The notes under the pieces were generated by a model. The model was given only the letters and a program-made list of their open reading frames with translations. It had not been told where the DNA came from and made no database searches. From positions 57,981-121,980 of the forward strand of contig NZ_BAFZ01000116.1 in the NCBI RefSeq assembly GCF_000308575.1: a stretch of 64,000 bases of DNA. The letters run 5' to 3'. The translations under genes and the position numbers were made by a program. This DNA comes from Nocardia exalbida NBRC 100660 (GTDB lineage: Bacteria; Actinomycetota; Actinomycetes; Mycobacteriales; Mycobacteriaceae). Below, in pieces: positions 41,081 to 50,054 of the stretch (position 1 is its first letter; the number at the start of each line of letters is the position of its first letter).

Positions 41081-41971
41081 TCAGACCGGTTCATCGGCGG
41101 CGAGCACGCCCGCGCCCACCAGCGTCGCGCCCTCGGTGATCGCGGAGAGCTCCACCCGCAGGCCGTGCAGGAAACTCAGCCCGGCGTGCGCGTCCACCGC
41201 GGCGCGCAGCGGATCCCACAGCGGCGCACCGGATTGCGCGAACCCGCCGCCGATCACCACCCGGTCGACGTCCAGCAGGGCGGCGGCCGAGACGATCGCC
41301 ACGCCGAGCGCGGTGCCCGCCCGGCGCAGGGCGGCGACCGCGACTTCGTCACCCGCGTGCGCGTCCGCGGCCAGTCGCGCACCCGTGCCGCCGGACCAGC
41401 CCTGCTCGCGCGCCCAGCGCACCGACGACATGCCGCTGGCGATCGCCTCGACGCAGCCGCGGCCGCCGCAACCGCAAGGTGTGTCCCAGCCGGGCACGAC
41501 GATGTGCCCCACGTGGCCCGCGTTGCCGGTGCGCCCGAGCAGCACCTTTCCGCCCGCGACGATCCCACCGCCGATCCCCGACGACACCGTCATGGCCAGC
41601 GCGTCGGGCACTCCGCGCAGCGCGCCGAGGCGGTGTTCGGCCAGCGCGAGACAGGCGCCGTCGATGGCGAAACGAATCGTGGCGGCCGGGAACAGCTCTC
41701 GCACGGCGGCGACCACCGGGAAGCCCGCTTTCCACTCGGGAATGTTCAACGGACCGGTGACGCCGGCCCGCACGTCCACCGGACCGGCCGCACCTATCCC
41801 TACGGCGCTGACCGGTTCCGCCCCCGCCACCGCGAGCAGCAGTTCCCGACAGGCCTCCCATACATTCGCGTCCGGCACGTCCACCCGGCGGACTTCGCGC
41901 ACCTCGGGACCGGGGCACACCACTCCGGCCGCGAACTTGGTCGCGCCGATGTCCAGAGCGAGAATCGCCAA
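41081..41971 (-). CDS. ROK-family sugar kinase
   Basis: The 296-aa protein has the ATP-binding LALDIGATKFAAGVV, the catalytic-base region in GVTGPLNIPEW, and the ROK zinc motif CGCGGRGCVEAIAS. It probably phosphorylates glucose or an amino sugar. TTG 41971 is preferred, since GAAGGGA lies 7 nt upstream and the protein then begins at the first strand; GTG 42013 is in frame but lacks a ribosome site. No transporter is nearby to tell the substrate. Confidence 0.85.
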   Translation of the reverse strand: MAILALDIGATKFAAGVVCPGPEVREVRRVDVPDANVWEACRELLLAVAGAEPVSAVGIGAAGPVDVRAGVTGPLNIPEWKAGFPVVAAVRELFPAATIRFAIDGACLALAEHRLGALRGVPDALAMTVSSGIGGGIVAGGKVLLGRTGNAGHVGHIVVPGWDTPCGCGGRGCVEAIASGMSSVRWAREQGWSGGTGARLAADAHAGDEVAVAALRRAGTALGVAIVSAAALLDVDRVVIGGGFAQSGAPLWDPLRAAVDAHAGLSFLHGLRVELSAITEGATLVGAGVLAADEPV

Positions 41972-42050
41972 CGCCGTGTCCCTTCGCCGAGCCGAGCCAC
42001 CTGCGATTGTCACCCGATCGGTGCCACGGCGGGCCGGATCCGGCGACCGG

Positions 42051-42554
42051 TCAGGGCTTGTCGGCGGAGTCGACCAGATGCTCGAAGGCGCGCAGGTTCT
42101 GCAACGATTCACCGCGCGAGACGCGCCACTTCCATTCCCGCCGAATCGATTCGGCGAAGCCGAGTTCCAGCAGGACGTTGAAGTCGGCGTCGACGGCCTC
42201 GAGAATCTGCCCGAACACCCGGTCCAGTTCGTCAGGGGTGACGGCATGCGCGGACAGGCGGCCGACCAGATAGATGTCGCCGACCCGGTCGAGGGTGTAG
42301 GCGACGGCGTAGAGCCTGCGGTTGCGGCGCAGCAGGAACTTGTAGACGCCTTCGAAGTTCTCGTCCGGCTTGCGGCAGACGAACGATTCGACCCGGACAC
42401 CGTGCTTGCCCACCGTGAGCATCACCGTGGTCTTGAGTTTGCGCTCACCGGGGAGGATGACGACGAAGGTCTCCTCGCCCGGCCGGGTGTACTCGATCTC
42501 CCTGTCGCGCAGCGTCTCGTCGATGAGCTGCGCGGTCGCCTGCACCTCGTTCAC
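42051..42554 (-). CDS. YbjN-domain protein
   Basis: The 167-aa soluble protein belongs to the YbjN family (type III chaperone-like fold), with LKTTVMLTVGKHGVRVESFV and VYKFLLRRNRRLYAVAYTLD. GTG 42554 overlaps the mshA stop (GTGA) and has GGAG 7 nt upstream. M. tuberculosis has the same mshA-Rv0487 pair. The role is unknown; conservation next to mshA suggests a link to mycothiol or stress. Confidence 0.85.
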   Translation of the reverse strand: MNEVQATAQLIDETLRDREIEYTRPGEETFVVILPGERKLKTTVMLTVGKHGVRVESFVCRKPDENFEGVYKFLLRRNRRLYAVAYTLDRVGDIYLVGRLSAHAVTPDELDRVFGQILEAVDADFNVLLELGFAESIRREWKWRVSRGESLQNLRAFEHLVDSADKP

Positions 42555-43996
42555 CGGCGTACTCCCGTCCGGCGCCGCCACAGCGCCCGTGATCTGGCCT
42601 GGCTGGTCTCACCGAGCAGGGCTGCCGTCCGCTCTCCGGCGGGGCCGGTGCGGTCGGCGGAGTCCGGGTCGTACGCATCCTCCCGCACGACGCTGTGCGC
42701 CAAGCCGCGGCCGCCCAGCGCCGTCCGCTCCTCCCGGAAACCGGCCAGGGCCGCGGCGTAGCTGGCCAGCAGCCCGTCGGCGGTGTGCGCCCAGGAGAAA
42801 TTGGCCGCGTGCGTGACGGCCTGCTCGCTCATCCGGCGCAGGCGGTCGGGGTCGTCCAGCAGCAGGCCCAGCGCGTTCGCCCAGTCGGCGGTGCGGTGCC
42901 CAGGGACCAGCAGACCGGAGACATCGTGCCGCACGGCCGTGCCGAGACCACCGACGTCGGCGGCCAGCACCGGCGTGCCGCTGGCCTGCGCCTCGATGGC
43001 GACCAAGCCGAAGGACTCGTTGTAGCTCGGCACCGCGACCAGGTCGGCGGCGCGGTAGACCTGCACCAGCCGCTGCGGGGGCTGCGGGGGCAGGAAGCTG
43101 ACCCGTGTGGCGATGCCCAGCTCGGCGGCCAGATCGATCAGCGCGTGCGGCCGCTCCAACCCGCTGCCGGACGGACCGCCCACGATCAGCACGCGCAGCT
43201 TGCGCTGCGGGTCGGCGCGCAACACCTCCGCCGCGGCGCGCACCAGCACATCGGGCGCCTTCAACGGTTGGATCCGGCCGACGAACGCGACGATCAGCTC
43301 GTCGGCGGCCAGCCCCAGTTCGGCGCGGGCGGCCGCCTTGTCACCGGGGTGGTAGCGGCCCAGGTCGGCGCCGGGCGGGACGACGTCGATGCGCTCCGGG
43401 TCGGCGCCGTAGAGCTCGACCAGCTGGCGTGCCTCCTCGGCGGTGTTCGCGACCAGCCGATCGGATTCGGCGATCACCTGTTTCTCGCCGATCTCGCGGG
43501 TCACCGGTTCGGGACAGTCGCCTTCGGCCAGCGCGGAATTCTTCACCGCCGCCAGGGTGTGCGCGGTGTGCACCAGCGGCACCCGCCACCGGTCCCTGGC
43601 CAGCCAGCCGACCTGGCCGGACAGCCAGTAGTGCGAATGCACCAGGTCGTAGTAACCGGGCAGATGCCGGGCCTCTTGCCGCAGCACCTCCGCGGTGAAG
43701 GGGCACAGCTGGGTGGGCAGATCGTGCTTGTCCAGCCCCTCGAACGGGCCTGCCACCACGTTGCGCACCAGCACACCGGGCGCGGCCTCCTGGACGGGCG
43801 GGACGTTCGACGACGTGGCCCGGGTGAAGATCTCCACCTCGGTGCCGCGCCGGGCCAGCTCGACGGCCGTCTGCAGGACATAGACGTTCATGCCGCCCGC
43901 GTCGCCGGTGCCCGGCTGCGCGAGTGGTGAGGTGTGCACCGATAACACGGCGATACGGTTCGGCCGTAGGTCCGGGCGTTGACTCACACTATCCAT
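42551..43996 (-). CDS. mshA: D-inositol-3-phosphate glycosyltransferase MshA
   Basis: MshA joins UDP-GlcNAc and inositol-3-phosphate in the first step of mycothiol synthesis. The 481-aa GT4 enzyme has the N-terminal HTSPLAQPGTGDAGGMNVYV motif, the central FVGRIQPLKAPDVLVRAAAE and the nucleotide-binding YNESFGLVAIEAQASGTPVL. ATG 43996 is chosen; earlier in-frame codons encode only a short unconserved leader. The C-terminal 40 residues are disordered. Confidence 0.96.
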   Translation of the reverse strand: MDSVSQRPDLRPNRIAVLSVHTSPLAQPGTGDAGGMNVYVLQTAVELARRGTEVEIFTRATSSNVPPVQEAAPGVLVRNVVAGPFEGLDKHDLPTQLCPFTAEVLRQEARHLPGYYDLVHSHYWLSGQVGWLARDRWRVPLVHTAHTLAAVKNSALAEGDCPEPVTREIGEKQVIAESDRLVANTAEEARQLVELYGADPERIDVVPPGADLGRYHPGDKAAARAELGLAADELIVAFVGRIQPLKAPDVLVRAAAEVLRADPQRKLRVLIVGGPSGSGLERPHALIDLAAELGIATRVSFLPPQPPQRLVQVYRAADLVAVPSYNESFGLVAIEAQASGTPVLAADVGGLGTAVRHDVSGLLVPGHRTADWANALGLLLDDPDRLRRMSEQAVTHAANFSWAHTADGLLASYAAALAGFREERTALGGRGLAHSVVREDAYDPDSADRTGPAGERTAALLGETSQARSRALWRRRTGVRR

Positions 43997-44073
43997 AGTG
44001 CACGTTGCGTTCCCCGGCCCAGACACGCTATCCGCGGCAAGTGAGAGCTATCACAGGGCGGACGTGAATCCGA

Positions 44074-44895
44074 TCACAGGCTGTCGACGAACGCGCTCAC
44101 CTCGGTGACGAAGCGGGAACGGTCCTCGATGAACAGCCCGTGCTGGGCCCCTTCCCAGAACGACGCACGCGCGTCCGGGACGGCCTCGGCGATGTAGCGG
44201 CCGTTCTCGATCGGGACGACCTGGTCGGCCGTGCCGTGCAGGACGAGCACGGGAACGTCCAGCGTGCGCAGTGTCTCGGTGTTGTCGACGGTCCGGTAGA
44301 ACAGCGCCTTGCGCACCGCGGGCGGGGTGGCGAGGCTGGCACCGAACAGGCGCTGCGCGTCGGGCCCCTTGTCCGCGCCCGGTCCGGTATTGGCGTTGCC
44401 GAACACACCGAAGGCACGCACGGCCCGCCCCGCGCTCTCCTCGAAGACGCCCGGTATGGCCTCGCCCATCATGCGGCCGGTCGCCGCGCCCGGCACACCG
44501 GGGCCGATGTTCGCCATCGAGCCGGTGTAGACGACGCCCGAGACGGCGTCCGTGCCGTAGGCGGTCAAGTAGTCCGACAGCACGATCCCCCCGTAGGACC
44601 AGCCGAGCAGCACCGCGCCGGACGCGATGTCCTCGGCCGCCAGTACCGCCGCGAGGTCGGCCGCCCAGTTCTTCGGATCGTCGTAGCCCGCCGCGGGCGC
44701 GTCGGAGTAGCCGTGGCCGCGCAGGTCGACGGCGATCACCCGGTAGCGCGCGGCGAGGTCGTCGGCGGCCGCACCCCAGCAGCGCAGATTCGCCGACCAT
44801 CCGTGCACCAGCAGCAAGGGGCGCCCGTGCGCCGGACCACTCACCCGATAGACGATGTTCGTTCCGTCCGCGCTCACCACGTCCCGAATAGCCAT
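44074..44895 (-). CDS. Alpha/beta hydrolase
   Basis: The 273-aa protein has LLLVHGWSANLRCWG (oxyanion hole), nucleophile Ser in LLGWSYGGIVLSDY, Asp in VLHGTADQVVP and His in AQHGLFIED. It resembles haloperoxidase/esterase-type hydrolases and has no signal peptide from ATG 44895. Upstream in-frame codons reach 45024 but overlap the divergent SDR gene. Natural substrate unknown. Confidence 0.87.
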   Translation of the reverse strand: MAIRDVVSADGTNIVYRVSGPAHGRPLLLVHGWSANLRCWGAAADDLAARYRVIAVDLRGHGYSDAPAAGYDDPKNWAADLAAVLAAEDIASGAVLLGWSYGGIVLSDYLTAYGTDAVSGVVYTGSMANIGPGVPGAATGRMMGEAIPGVFEESAGRAVRAFGVFGNANTGPGADKGPDAQRLFGASLATPPAVRKALFYRTVDNTETLRTLDVPVLVLHGTADQVVPIENGRYIAEAVPDARASFWEGAQHGLFIEDRSRFVTEVSAFVDSL

Positions 44896-44954
44896 GCCAC
44901 CGAGGCTAACCGTCGTTCCGGTGACCGCGGGCGATCGGGCAAACCTCGCGCACC

Positions 44955-44960
44955 TAGGAT
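44955..44960 (+). promoter_or_regulatory. -10 element of a probable leaderless SDR promoter
   Basis: TAGGAT is followed by exactly 8 nt and ATG 44969, with no ribosome site. Confidence 0.5.
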
Positions 44961-44968
44961 CTAACGAC

Positions 44969-45703
44969 ATGAGCACTCGCAGCGCCGTCGTCACCGGAGC
45001 AAGCTCGGGCATCGGCGAGGCCACCGCCCGGGAGCTGGCGAAGCAGGGCTATCACGTCTACGTCGGTGCGCGCCGGGTCGATCGGCTGCGCCGCCTCGCC
45101 GAGGAGATCGGCGGCACCGCAGTGGAACTCGACGTCACCTCCGACGAGTCCGTGCGCGCGTTCGGCGAAGCGGTCGAACGCGTCGACGTGCTGGTCAACA
45201 ACGCGGGCGGCGCCAAGGGCCTGGCGCCGGTGGCCGAGGCCGACCTGGACGACTGGCGCTGGATGTGGGAGACCAACGTGCTCGGCACGCTGCGCGTCAC
45301 CAAAACCCTGCTGCCGAAACTGATCGCCTCGGGCGACGGATTGATCGTCACCGTCACCTCGGTGGCCGCGTTCACCGCCTACGACAACGGTTCCGGTTAC
45401 ACCTCCGCCAAACACGCCCAGGCCGTGCTGCACCGCACCCTGCGCGGTGAACTGCTCGGGCAGCCGGTACGCCTGACGGAGATCGCTCCCGGCGCGGTGG
45501 AAACCGAGTTCTCGCTGGTGCGATTCCAGGGCGACGCCGAGCGGGCGGCAAAGGTGTACGAGGGCATCGACCCGCTGGTCGCCCAGGACATCGCGGAGGT
45601 CATCGGGTTCGTCGCGTCGCGGCCCGCGCACGTCAATCTGGACCAGATCATCATCAAGCCGCGTGACCAGGCCGACGCGGGGCGGTTCGCCCGCCGCACC
45701 TGA
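44969..45703 (+). CDS. Short-chain dehydrogenase/reductase
   Basis: The 244-aa classical SDR has the cofactor motif TGASSGIG, NNAGG, catalytic Ser in VTVTSVAAF and Tyr-x3-Lys in YTSAKHAQ. The ARR after the second strand favours NADP. It matches the Rv0484c position near mshA. Substrate unknown. A hairpin follows the stop. Confidence 0.92.
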   Translation: MSTRSAVVTGASSGIGEATARELAKQGYHVYVGARRVDRLRRLAEEIGGTAVELDVTSDESVRAFGEAVERVDVLVNNAGGAKGLAPVAEADLDDWRWMWETNVLGTLRVTKTLLPKLIASGDGLIVTVTSVAAFTAYDNGSGYTSAKHAQAVLHRTLRGELLGQPVRLTEIAPGAVETEFSLVRFQGDAERAAKVYEGIDPLVAQDIAEVIGFVASRPAHVNLDQIIIKPRDQADAGRFARRT

Positions 45704-45713
45704 ACATTTCATA

Positions 45714-45737
45714 GCCGAATAGCATTACTCATTCGGC
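45714..45737 (+). terminator. Weak hairpin behind the SDR gene
   Basis: GCCGAAT (45714-45720) and ATTCGGC (45731-45737) can pair over 7 bp with a 10-nt loop, 11 bp after the stop. No U-tract follows. Confidence 0.35.
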
Positions 45738-45824
45738 GACCTGGGCCGGGGTCGCGGATTGTTCGGTCTTCGCTGTGCGTTTCGAGCCGTTAGCATCCGA
45801 AAAGCGTCAGTTCAAGGACATCGG

Positions 45825-46316
45825 ATGGGAGTGGTTCGGCTCATGCTCAAGGGCTTCAAAGAGTTCGTGATGCGCGGGAACGTCATCGACCTCGCGGTCG
45901 CCGTCGTGATGGGCACCGCGTTCACCTCCGTGGTGACCTCGGTGACGAAGGGCGTCGTCAATCCGCTGCTCGCGGTGTTCGGCAGCACCAACGCGCTCGG
46001 CCTCGGCGTTCAGCTGATCCCCTCCAAGCCCGCCACCTTCATCGCCATCGGCCCGATCATCACGGCCGCCATCGATTTCGTCATGGTCGCCGCGGTGCTG
46101 TACTTCGTGCTGATCCTGCCCATGAAGACGATCAAGAACCGCTTCGGCACCCCCAAGGCCGCCGAACCGACCCAGATCGAGCTGCTGACCGAGATCCGCG
46201 ACCTGCTCGCCGAGCGGCACGAAGCGGTTCGCGCGCAACAATCCGCCGACCGCAGAATCGAAGCGGAACACTCGGACGACAGCGAGTTCGAAGAGCAGAA
46301 CGTGAAGGCGCGCTAG
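45825..46316 (+). CDS. mscL: Large-conductance mechanosensitive channel
   Basis: MscL forms a homopentameric osmotic release valve. The 163-aa protein has the N-terminal amphipathic helix (MLKGFKEFVMRGNVIDLAVA), TM1, a periplasmic loop, TM2 and a C-terminal helix that is longer and more charged than usual (EAVRAQQSADRRIEAEHSDD). ATG 45825 has AAGGA 6 nt upstream, adding six residues before the classical MLKGF start. Confidence 0.95.
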   Translation: MGVVRLMLKGFKEFVMRGNVIDLAVAVVMGTAFTSVVTSVTKGVVNPLLAVFGSTNALGLGVQLIPSKPATFIAIGPIITAAIDFVMVAAVLYFVLILPMKTIKNRFGTPKAAEPTQIELLTEIRDLLAERHEAVRAQQSADRRIEAEHSDDSEFEEQNVKAR

Positions 46317-46322
46317 AGCCGG

Positions 46323-47561
46323 TCAGCGCGCTCCCGCGGGCTGCGGGGGCAGGGGCGTGGCGGAGACCACGGGCGACGGCGAACCTTGCAACGCCGACAT
46401 GGTCTTCCAGGTGCTCCAGTCGATGGTCCAGTCGTAGAGGTCGCCGTCGGCGGCCGAGAGCGGGATCGAGGTTCCGGTCACCTCCACCGGATCGCCGTAC
46501 AAGGCCGTGGGGAAAAAGGCCTGGGCGTCGGCGGGCGACAGGTTGATGCACCCGTTGGTGACATTCGCCGAGCCTTGCGCCGACAGCGATTCCGGGTTGG
46601 CGTGGATGAATTCGCCGTTGTTGGAGATTCGTACCGCCCAGCGTTCGCGAACGTTGGTGTAGTACGGCGGGTTCGACATCATGAAGTCTTCGTATTTCTC
46701 GGTGACCACGTGAACGCCGGAGCGGGTCACGTTGCGCGGTTCGTTGCCCTCGCCGTAACTGGCCGCGAGATCGAACACGGTCCGCCCGTCACGCACCACC
46801 TGGATGCGGTGACTGGGAGCGCTCGCCTTCACGATCTGGCTGCGGCCGACGCGGAAATCCGTGGTCAGATCGGAATCGCCGTAGTTGCCCGCGCCCAGGT
46901 CCAGTCCGTAGAGCCGGGCCGAGACGTGCACGCTCGTCCCCGGGGTCCAGTAGTTCTTCGGACGCCAGTGCAGGCGTGAGCCGCCGTCGTCCGGGAACCA
47001 GGCCCACGCGCCCTCGGTGGGCGGGTCGGTGGTGATCGTGAGCGCCTTCTCCACCGCGGCCTTGTTCACGACCGAGGACTTGAACTGCAAGATGATCGGC
47101 GCCGCGATGCCGACCTCCTGGTTGTCACCGATATTCAGGGTCGCGGGGACGGTGTTCTTGGGCGCGAGGGTGCGGAACGAGCCATCGATCGGGATCGGCT
47201 TGCCGTCGGTACCGACGGCGGTGCCCGACCAGGTGTAGGTGGCGTCGTAGCCGAGCGGCTCGGTGATGGTGTAGCCGCGCCGGTCCGGAGCGAGCTCACC
47301 GCGCACCTGCTTGCCCGCGGCGTTGGTCAGCGCGACCTGATCGATGGTGCCGTCGCTGATCGTCACCGAGACCGGGGCGGTCGGGTTGACGTCGGTGTCG
47401 TCGTCGGCGGGGGTCAACTTCACTTTGGCGATCGGGCCGGAGTCGCGACTCGACGGGCCGGAGTCACGGTCTATCGTGCAACCGGCCACCAGGGCGACGA
47501 CCACCAGCAGGACGGCCGACGCCACGGCAACCGATCGGCGGATCATCGGACGGTGGTTCAC
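46323..47561 (-). CDS. lprQ: Lipoprotein L,D-transpeptidase (LprQ/Ldt type)
   Basis: The 412-aa lipoprotein has a lipobox (LVAGC), two Ig-like domains (about residues 45-255) and a YkuD catalytic domain with the HxN...SxxxTNGC signature (HANPESLSAQGS, NVTNGCINLS), where the Cys is the nucleophile. Such enzymes make 3-3 crosslinks in peptidoglycan and are carbapenem targets. It lies between mscL and murB as in M. tuberculosis (Rv0483). GTG 47561 is the first start; ATG 47546 is possible. Confidence 0.93.
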   Translation of the reverse strand: MNHRPMIRRSVAVASAVLLVVVALVAGCTIDRDSGPSSRDSGPIAKVKLTPADDDTDVNPTAPVSVTISDGTIDQVALTNAAGKQVRGELAPDRRGYTITEPLGYDATYTWSGTAVGTDGKPIPIDGSFRTLAPKNTVPATLNIGDNQEVGIAAPIILQFKSSVVNKAAVEKALTITTDPPTEGAWAWFPDDGGSRLHWRPKNYWTPGTSVHVSARLYGLDLGAGNYGDSDLTTDFRVGRSQIVKASAPSHRIQVVRDGRTVFDLAASYGEGNEPRNVTRSGVHVVTEKYEDFMMSNPPYYTNVRERWAVRISNNGEFIHANPESLSAQGSANVTNGCINLSPADAQAFFPTALYGDPVEVTGTSIPLSAADGDLYDWTIDWSTWKTMSALQGSPSPVVSATPLPPQPAGAR

Positions 47562-47629
47562 TTCGTCGAATCTACGCGCGGCGCGCTACCGGTCTCGTTT
47601 CCGCGGCGTGTGGTGTCGGCCTCAGCGCG

Positions 47630-48724
47630 TCAGAGCGTGACGCCCACTGTGACCGGCTCCGGCTCCAGCCGGATCCCGAAGCGCTCGGCGACGCCGTCGC
47701 GGACCGTCCGGGCCAGCGCCACCAGATCGGCGGCACCGGCGGCGCCGCGATTGGTCAGCGCCAGTGTGTGTTTCGTCGACAGCCGAGCGGGCGCTCCGGC
47801 GCCGGGGAAGCCCTTGGCGAAACCCGCCCGCTCGATCAGCCAGCCCGCCGAGAACTTGACCCCGTCCGGCGCCGGGTAGGTGGGCACCGCGACATCGCCC
47901 AGGTGCGCGGCGATCGCGGCGCGCACCTGCGCCTCCCGCTCCGGCGCGACGACCGGATTGGTGAAAAACGAGCCCGCACTCCAGGTGTCGTGGTCGGCGG
48001 GATCGAGCACCATGCCTTTGCCCACGCGCAACCGCAGCACCGCGTCCCGGACCTGCGCCGCGGGCCGGGACTCCCCGTCCCCGGCGCCCAGCACCGAGGC
48101 CAGTTCGCCGTAACGCAGCGGCACGCTGGAACCGTCCGGGCGCAGCGCGAACTCGACCGCGAGCACGACGGCGTCGTCACGGTGCTTGAGCACGCTGGTG
48201 CGATAACCGAAGCCGAGTTCGCCGGGCTCCACCCAGCGGATCTCCCCGCTCGCGCGGTCCAGCAGGCGCACCCGGCGCAGCAGGGCCGCCACCTCCGCGC
48301 CGTAGGCGCCCACGTTCTGCACGGGCGTCGCGCCCGCCGAACCGGGAATGCCGGACAGGCACTCCAGTCCCCCGAGACCGGCCTCGACTGTCGCACGCAC
48401 CACGGCGTCCCAGTTCGCGCCCGCCTCGGCGATTACACCGCAGTCGCCGATCTCGACGCCGGTGGTGGCGACCAGGACCACCACGCCGTCGAAGCCGTCG
48501 TCGCTGATGAGCAGATTGGAGCCGCCCGCGAGCAGCAGGACCGGGACGCCCGCCGCGTCCAGCGCGCGCACCGTCGCGACCAAGGCCTCGGTCGTCGCGC
48601 ATTCGGCGACCAGGGCGGGGCCGCCGACCCGCAGTGTGGTCAGCTCCGCCAGCCGCACGTCGGCGCGCAGTCGCGCACCGGTACCGGCGAGGAGGTCCGA
48701 CGGCACAACTCGTGAAGTTCGCAC
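47630..48724 (-). CDS. murB: UDP-N-acetylenolpyruvoylglucosamine reductase
   Basis: MurB reduces the enolpyruvyl group to make UDP-MurNAc. The 364-aa FAD protein has LLAGGSNLLISDDG, LECLSGIPGSAGATPVQNVG, the catalytic Ser in SAGSFFTNPV and the terminal LIERAGFAKGF, typical of type I MurB. GTG 48724 has no ribosome site; TACCGT (minus strand) lies 8 nt before it, indicating a leaderless mRNA. Confidence 0.96.
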   Translation of the reverse strand: MRTSRVVPSDLLAGTGARLRADVRLAELTTLRVGGPALVAECATTEALVATVRALDAAGVPVLLLAGGSNLLISDDGFDGVVVLVATTGVEIGDCGVIAEAGANWDAVVRATVEAGLGGLECLSGIPGSAGATPVQNVGAYGAEVAALLRRVRLLDRASGEIRWVEPGELGFGYRTSVLKHRDDAVVLAVEFALRPDGSSVPLRYGELASVLGAGDGESRPAAQVRDAVLRLRVGKGMVLDPADHDTWSAGSFFTNPVVAPEREAQVRAAIAAHLGDVAVPTYPAPDGVKFSAGWLIERAGFAKGFPGAGAPARLSTKHTLALTNRGAAGAADLVALARTVRDGVAERFGIRLEPEPVTVGVTL

Positions 48725-48732
48725 GGTGCTAA

Positions 48733-48738
48733 ACGGTA
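48733..48738 (-). promoter_or_regulatory. -10 element of a probable leaderless murB promoter
   Basis: TACCGT on the minus strand, then 8 nt, then GTG 48724. Confidence 0.5.
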
Positions 48739-48911
48739 GCGTGCGCGCTGACGGCTGGACGCTGGTGTATTCCTCTCGCGGCGGACCGGATGGCACCACT
48801 CGGACAGCACGAGCGCAACCCGGTGGCTGGCGCGCCGATGGCCGCAGGGGGCGTCGTCCGGCCCGTGAGCGGATCGGACAACACCACTCGTAGGGCTCCG
48901 GCGCTGCACGG

Positions 48912-48917
48912 TAGCGT
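48912..48917 (+). promoter_or_regulatory. -10 element of a probable leaderless promoter, first DUF2505 gene
   Basis: TAGCGT, 8 nt, ATG 48926. The leader TAGCGTGTG-N4-CCATGGC is nearly the same as that of the second DUF2505 gene. Confidence 0.55.
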
Positions 48918-48925
48918 GTGCACCC

Positions 48926-49411
48926 ATGGCTACACCGCTGGCGTACACGGCCCGCTACTCTCATCCGCCCGCCGCGGTGCGCGCGGCGTTCGCGAACGAT
49001 CAGTACTGGAAGGATCGCATCGCGGCGGTCGGCGGCCCCAATGCCCGGCTGGATTCGGTCACCGTCAGCGGTGATCAGGTGCGCGTCGAGATGGTGCAGG
49101 CCATCGCCGCCGAACAGCTGCCCGCCGCGGTCACCGCGGTGCGCCCCGGCGATCTGATCATCCCGCGCGTCGAAGACTGGACCGGCGATCGGGCCGACTT
49201 CGAAGCCCGCGTCGAGGGCGCGCCCGCCGAGGTGCGCGGCACCGTCACGCTGGCCGCCGACGGCTCCGGCGCCGTCGCCACGGTCGAGGGCAGCATCGAG
49301 GTGAAGATCCCGCTGTTCGGCAGCAAGATCGAGAAGGCGATCGCGGAGCACCTCACCGAGCTGCTGAAGAACGAGGCGGAATTCACCGGCCGCTGGCTCG
49401 CGGAGCACTGA
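48926..49411 (+). CDS. DUF2505 protein (first of a tandem pair)
   Basis: The 161-aa protein has the DUF2505 pattern, an SRPBCC/START-like lipid-pocket fold: LAYTARYSHPPAAVRAAFAN at the N-terminus, YWKDRI, and the terminal helix EAEFTGRWLAEH. It is soluble, without signal peptide. It is divergent from murB (Rv0481c position). Its neighbour at 49533 is a paralogue. Confidence 0.85.
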   Translation: MATPLAYTARYSHPPAAVRAAFANDQYWKDRIAAVGGPNARLDSVTVSGDQVRVEMVQAIAAEQLPAAVTAVRPGDLIIPRVEDWTGDRADFEARVEGAPAEVRGTVTLAADGSGAVATVEGSIEVKIPLFGSKIEKAIAEHLTELLKNEAEFTGRWLAEH

Positions 49412-49518
49412 TCCACGCGAGGAATGCGGACATTGTTCGACGTCACACCGCGCGGTCCCCGCGTTCGTGGCAGGTCCGCACTCCACCCGCCCGCCGAGGT
49501 CGGCGGCGCCGCACCCAG

Positions 49519-49524
49519 TAACGT
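49519..49524 (+). promoter_or_regulatory. -10 element of a probable leaderless promoter, second DUF2505 gene
   Basis: TAACGT, 8 nt, ATG 49533; the same arrangement as at 48912. Confidence 0.55.
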
Positions 49525-49532
49525 GTGAGCCC

Positions 49533-50054
49533 ATGGCACGCCGATTGGACTACTCCGCCCGCTATCCGCTGCACACCACAAAAGAGCTGTACGCGGCGCT
49601 GTCGAACCGCGATTACTGGGACGCGCGGATGCAGGAGATGAGGAAGTACTCGCCCGGCAACGAGGTGGTCCGGCTGGAGGCGGGCGACGGCGGGATCGAC
49701 GTCGAACTGCACCACATCCTGCCCCGCGAGATGCTGCCGGAGATCGCCCAGACGGTCATCCGCAAGGACATGGTGATCACCCGCAAGGAGACCTACAGCC
49801 CGTTCGCCCCGGACGAGGTCACCGGCAAGTACTCGGCGGCCATTCCGGCGGGCCCCGGCAGCCTCGGCGGCGCCATCCGACTTTTCCCCACCGACACCGG
49901 CTGCACCATGCGCTTCTCCTCGGAGGCGAAGGTGTTCATCCCGATGGTCGGGCCGCGCCTGGAGCAGCTGATGCTGGTGAACCTGGTCGACCTGTTCCGC
50001 GGCGAGGCCGAGTTCACGGTCAAGTGGCTGGAAGAACAGCACCCCACCCGCTGA
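49533..50054 (+). CDS. DUF2505 protein (second of a tandem pair)
   Basis: The 173-aa paralogue starts RRLDYSARYPLHTTKELYAA, has YWDARM and ends EAEFTVKWLEEQHPTR. The protein ends are most similar to the first copy, whereas the middle (LHHILPREMLPEIAQTVIRK) has diverged, suggesting an old duplication with a new ligand. It has its own promoter, so the two are not simply one operon. Confidence 0.85.
   Translation: MARRLDYSARYPLHTTKELYAALSNRDYWDARMQEMRKYSPGNEVVRLEAGDGGIDVELHHILPREMLPEIAQTVIRKDMVITRKETYSPFAPDEVTGKYSAAIPAGPGSLGGAIRLFPTDTGCTMRFSSEAKVFIPMVGPRLEQLMLVNLVDLFRGEAEFTVKWLEEQHPTR

Larger units (their letters stand above)
48696..48925. repeat. Imperfect repeats between murB and the first DUF2505 gene
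   Basis: CGGACCGGATGGCACCACTCG (48782-48802, 21 bp) is repeated at 48870-48890 with 4 differences. A third, poorer copy (GGCACAACTCGTG) lies in the 5' end of murB. Two copies are followed by CACGGT and then GGTAGCGTG (48736-48744 and 48910-48918), so about 50 bp including a promoter-like hexamer seem to have been duplicated. Confidence 0.5.

Noticed and set aside
44855..44968. N-terminal extension of the SDR gene upstream of ATG 44969
   Set aside because: It would overlap the divergent hydrolase start, adds a non-conserved leader before the cofactor-binding strand, and conflicts with the TAGGAT-N8-ATG leaderless start.
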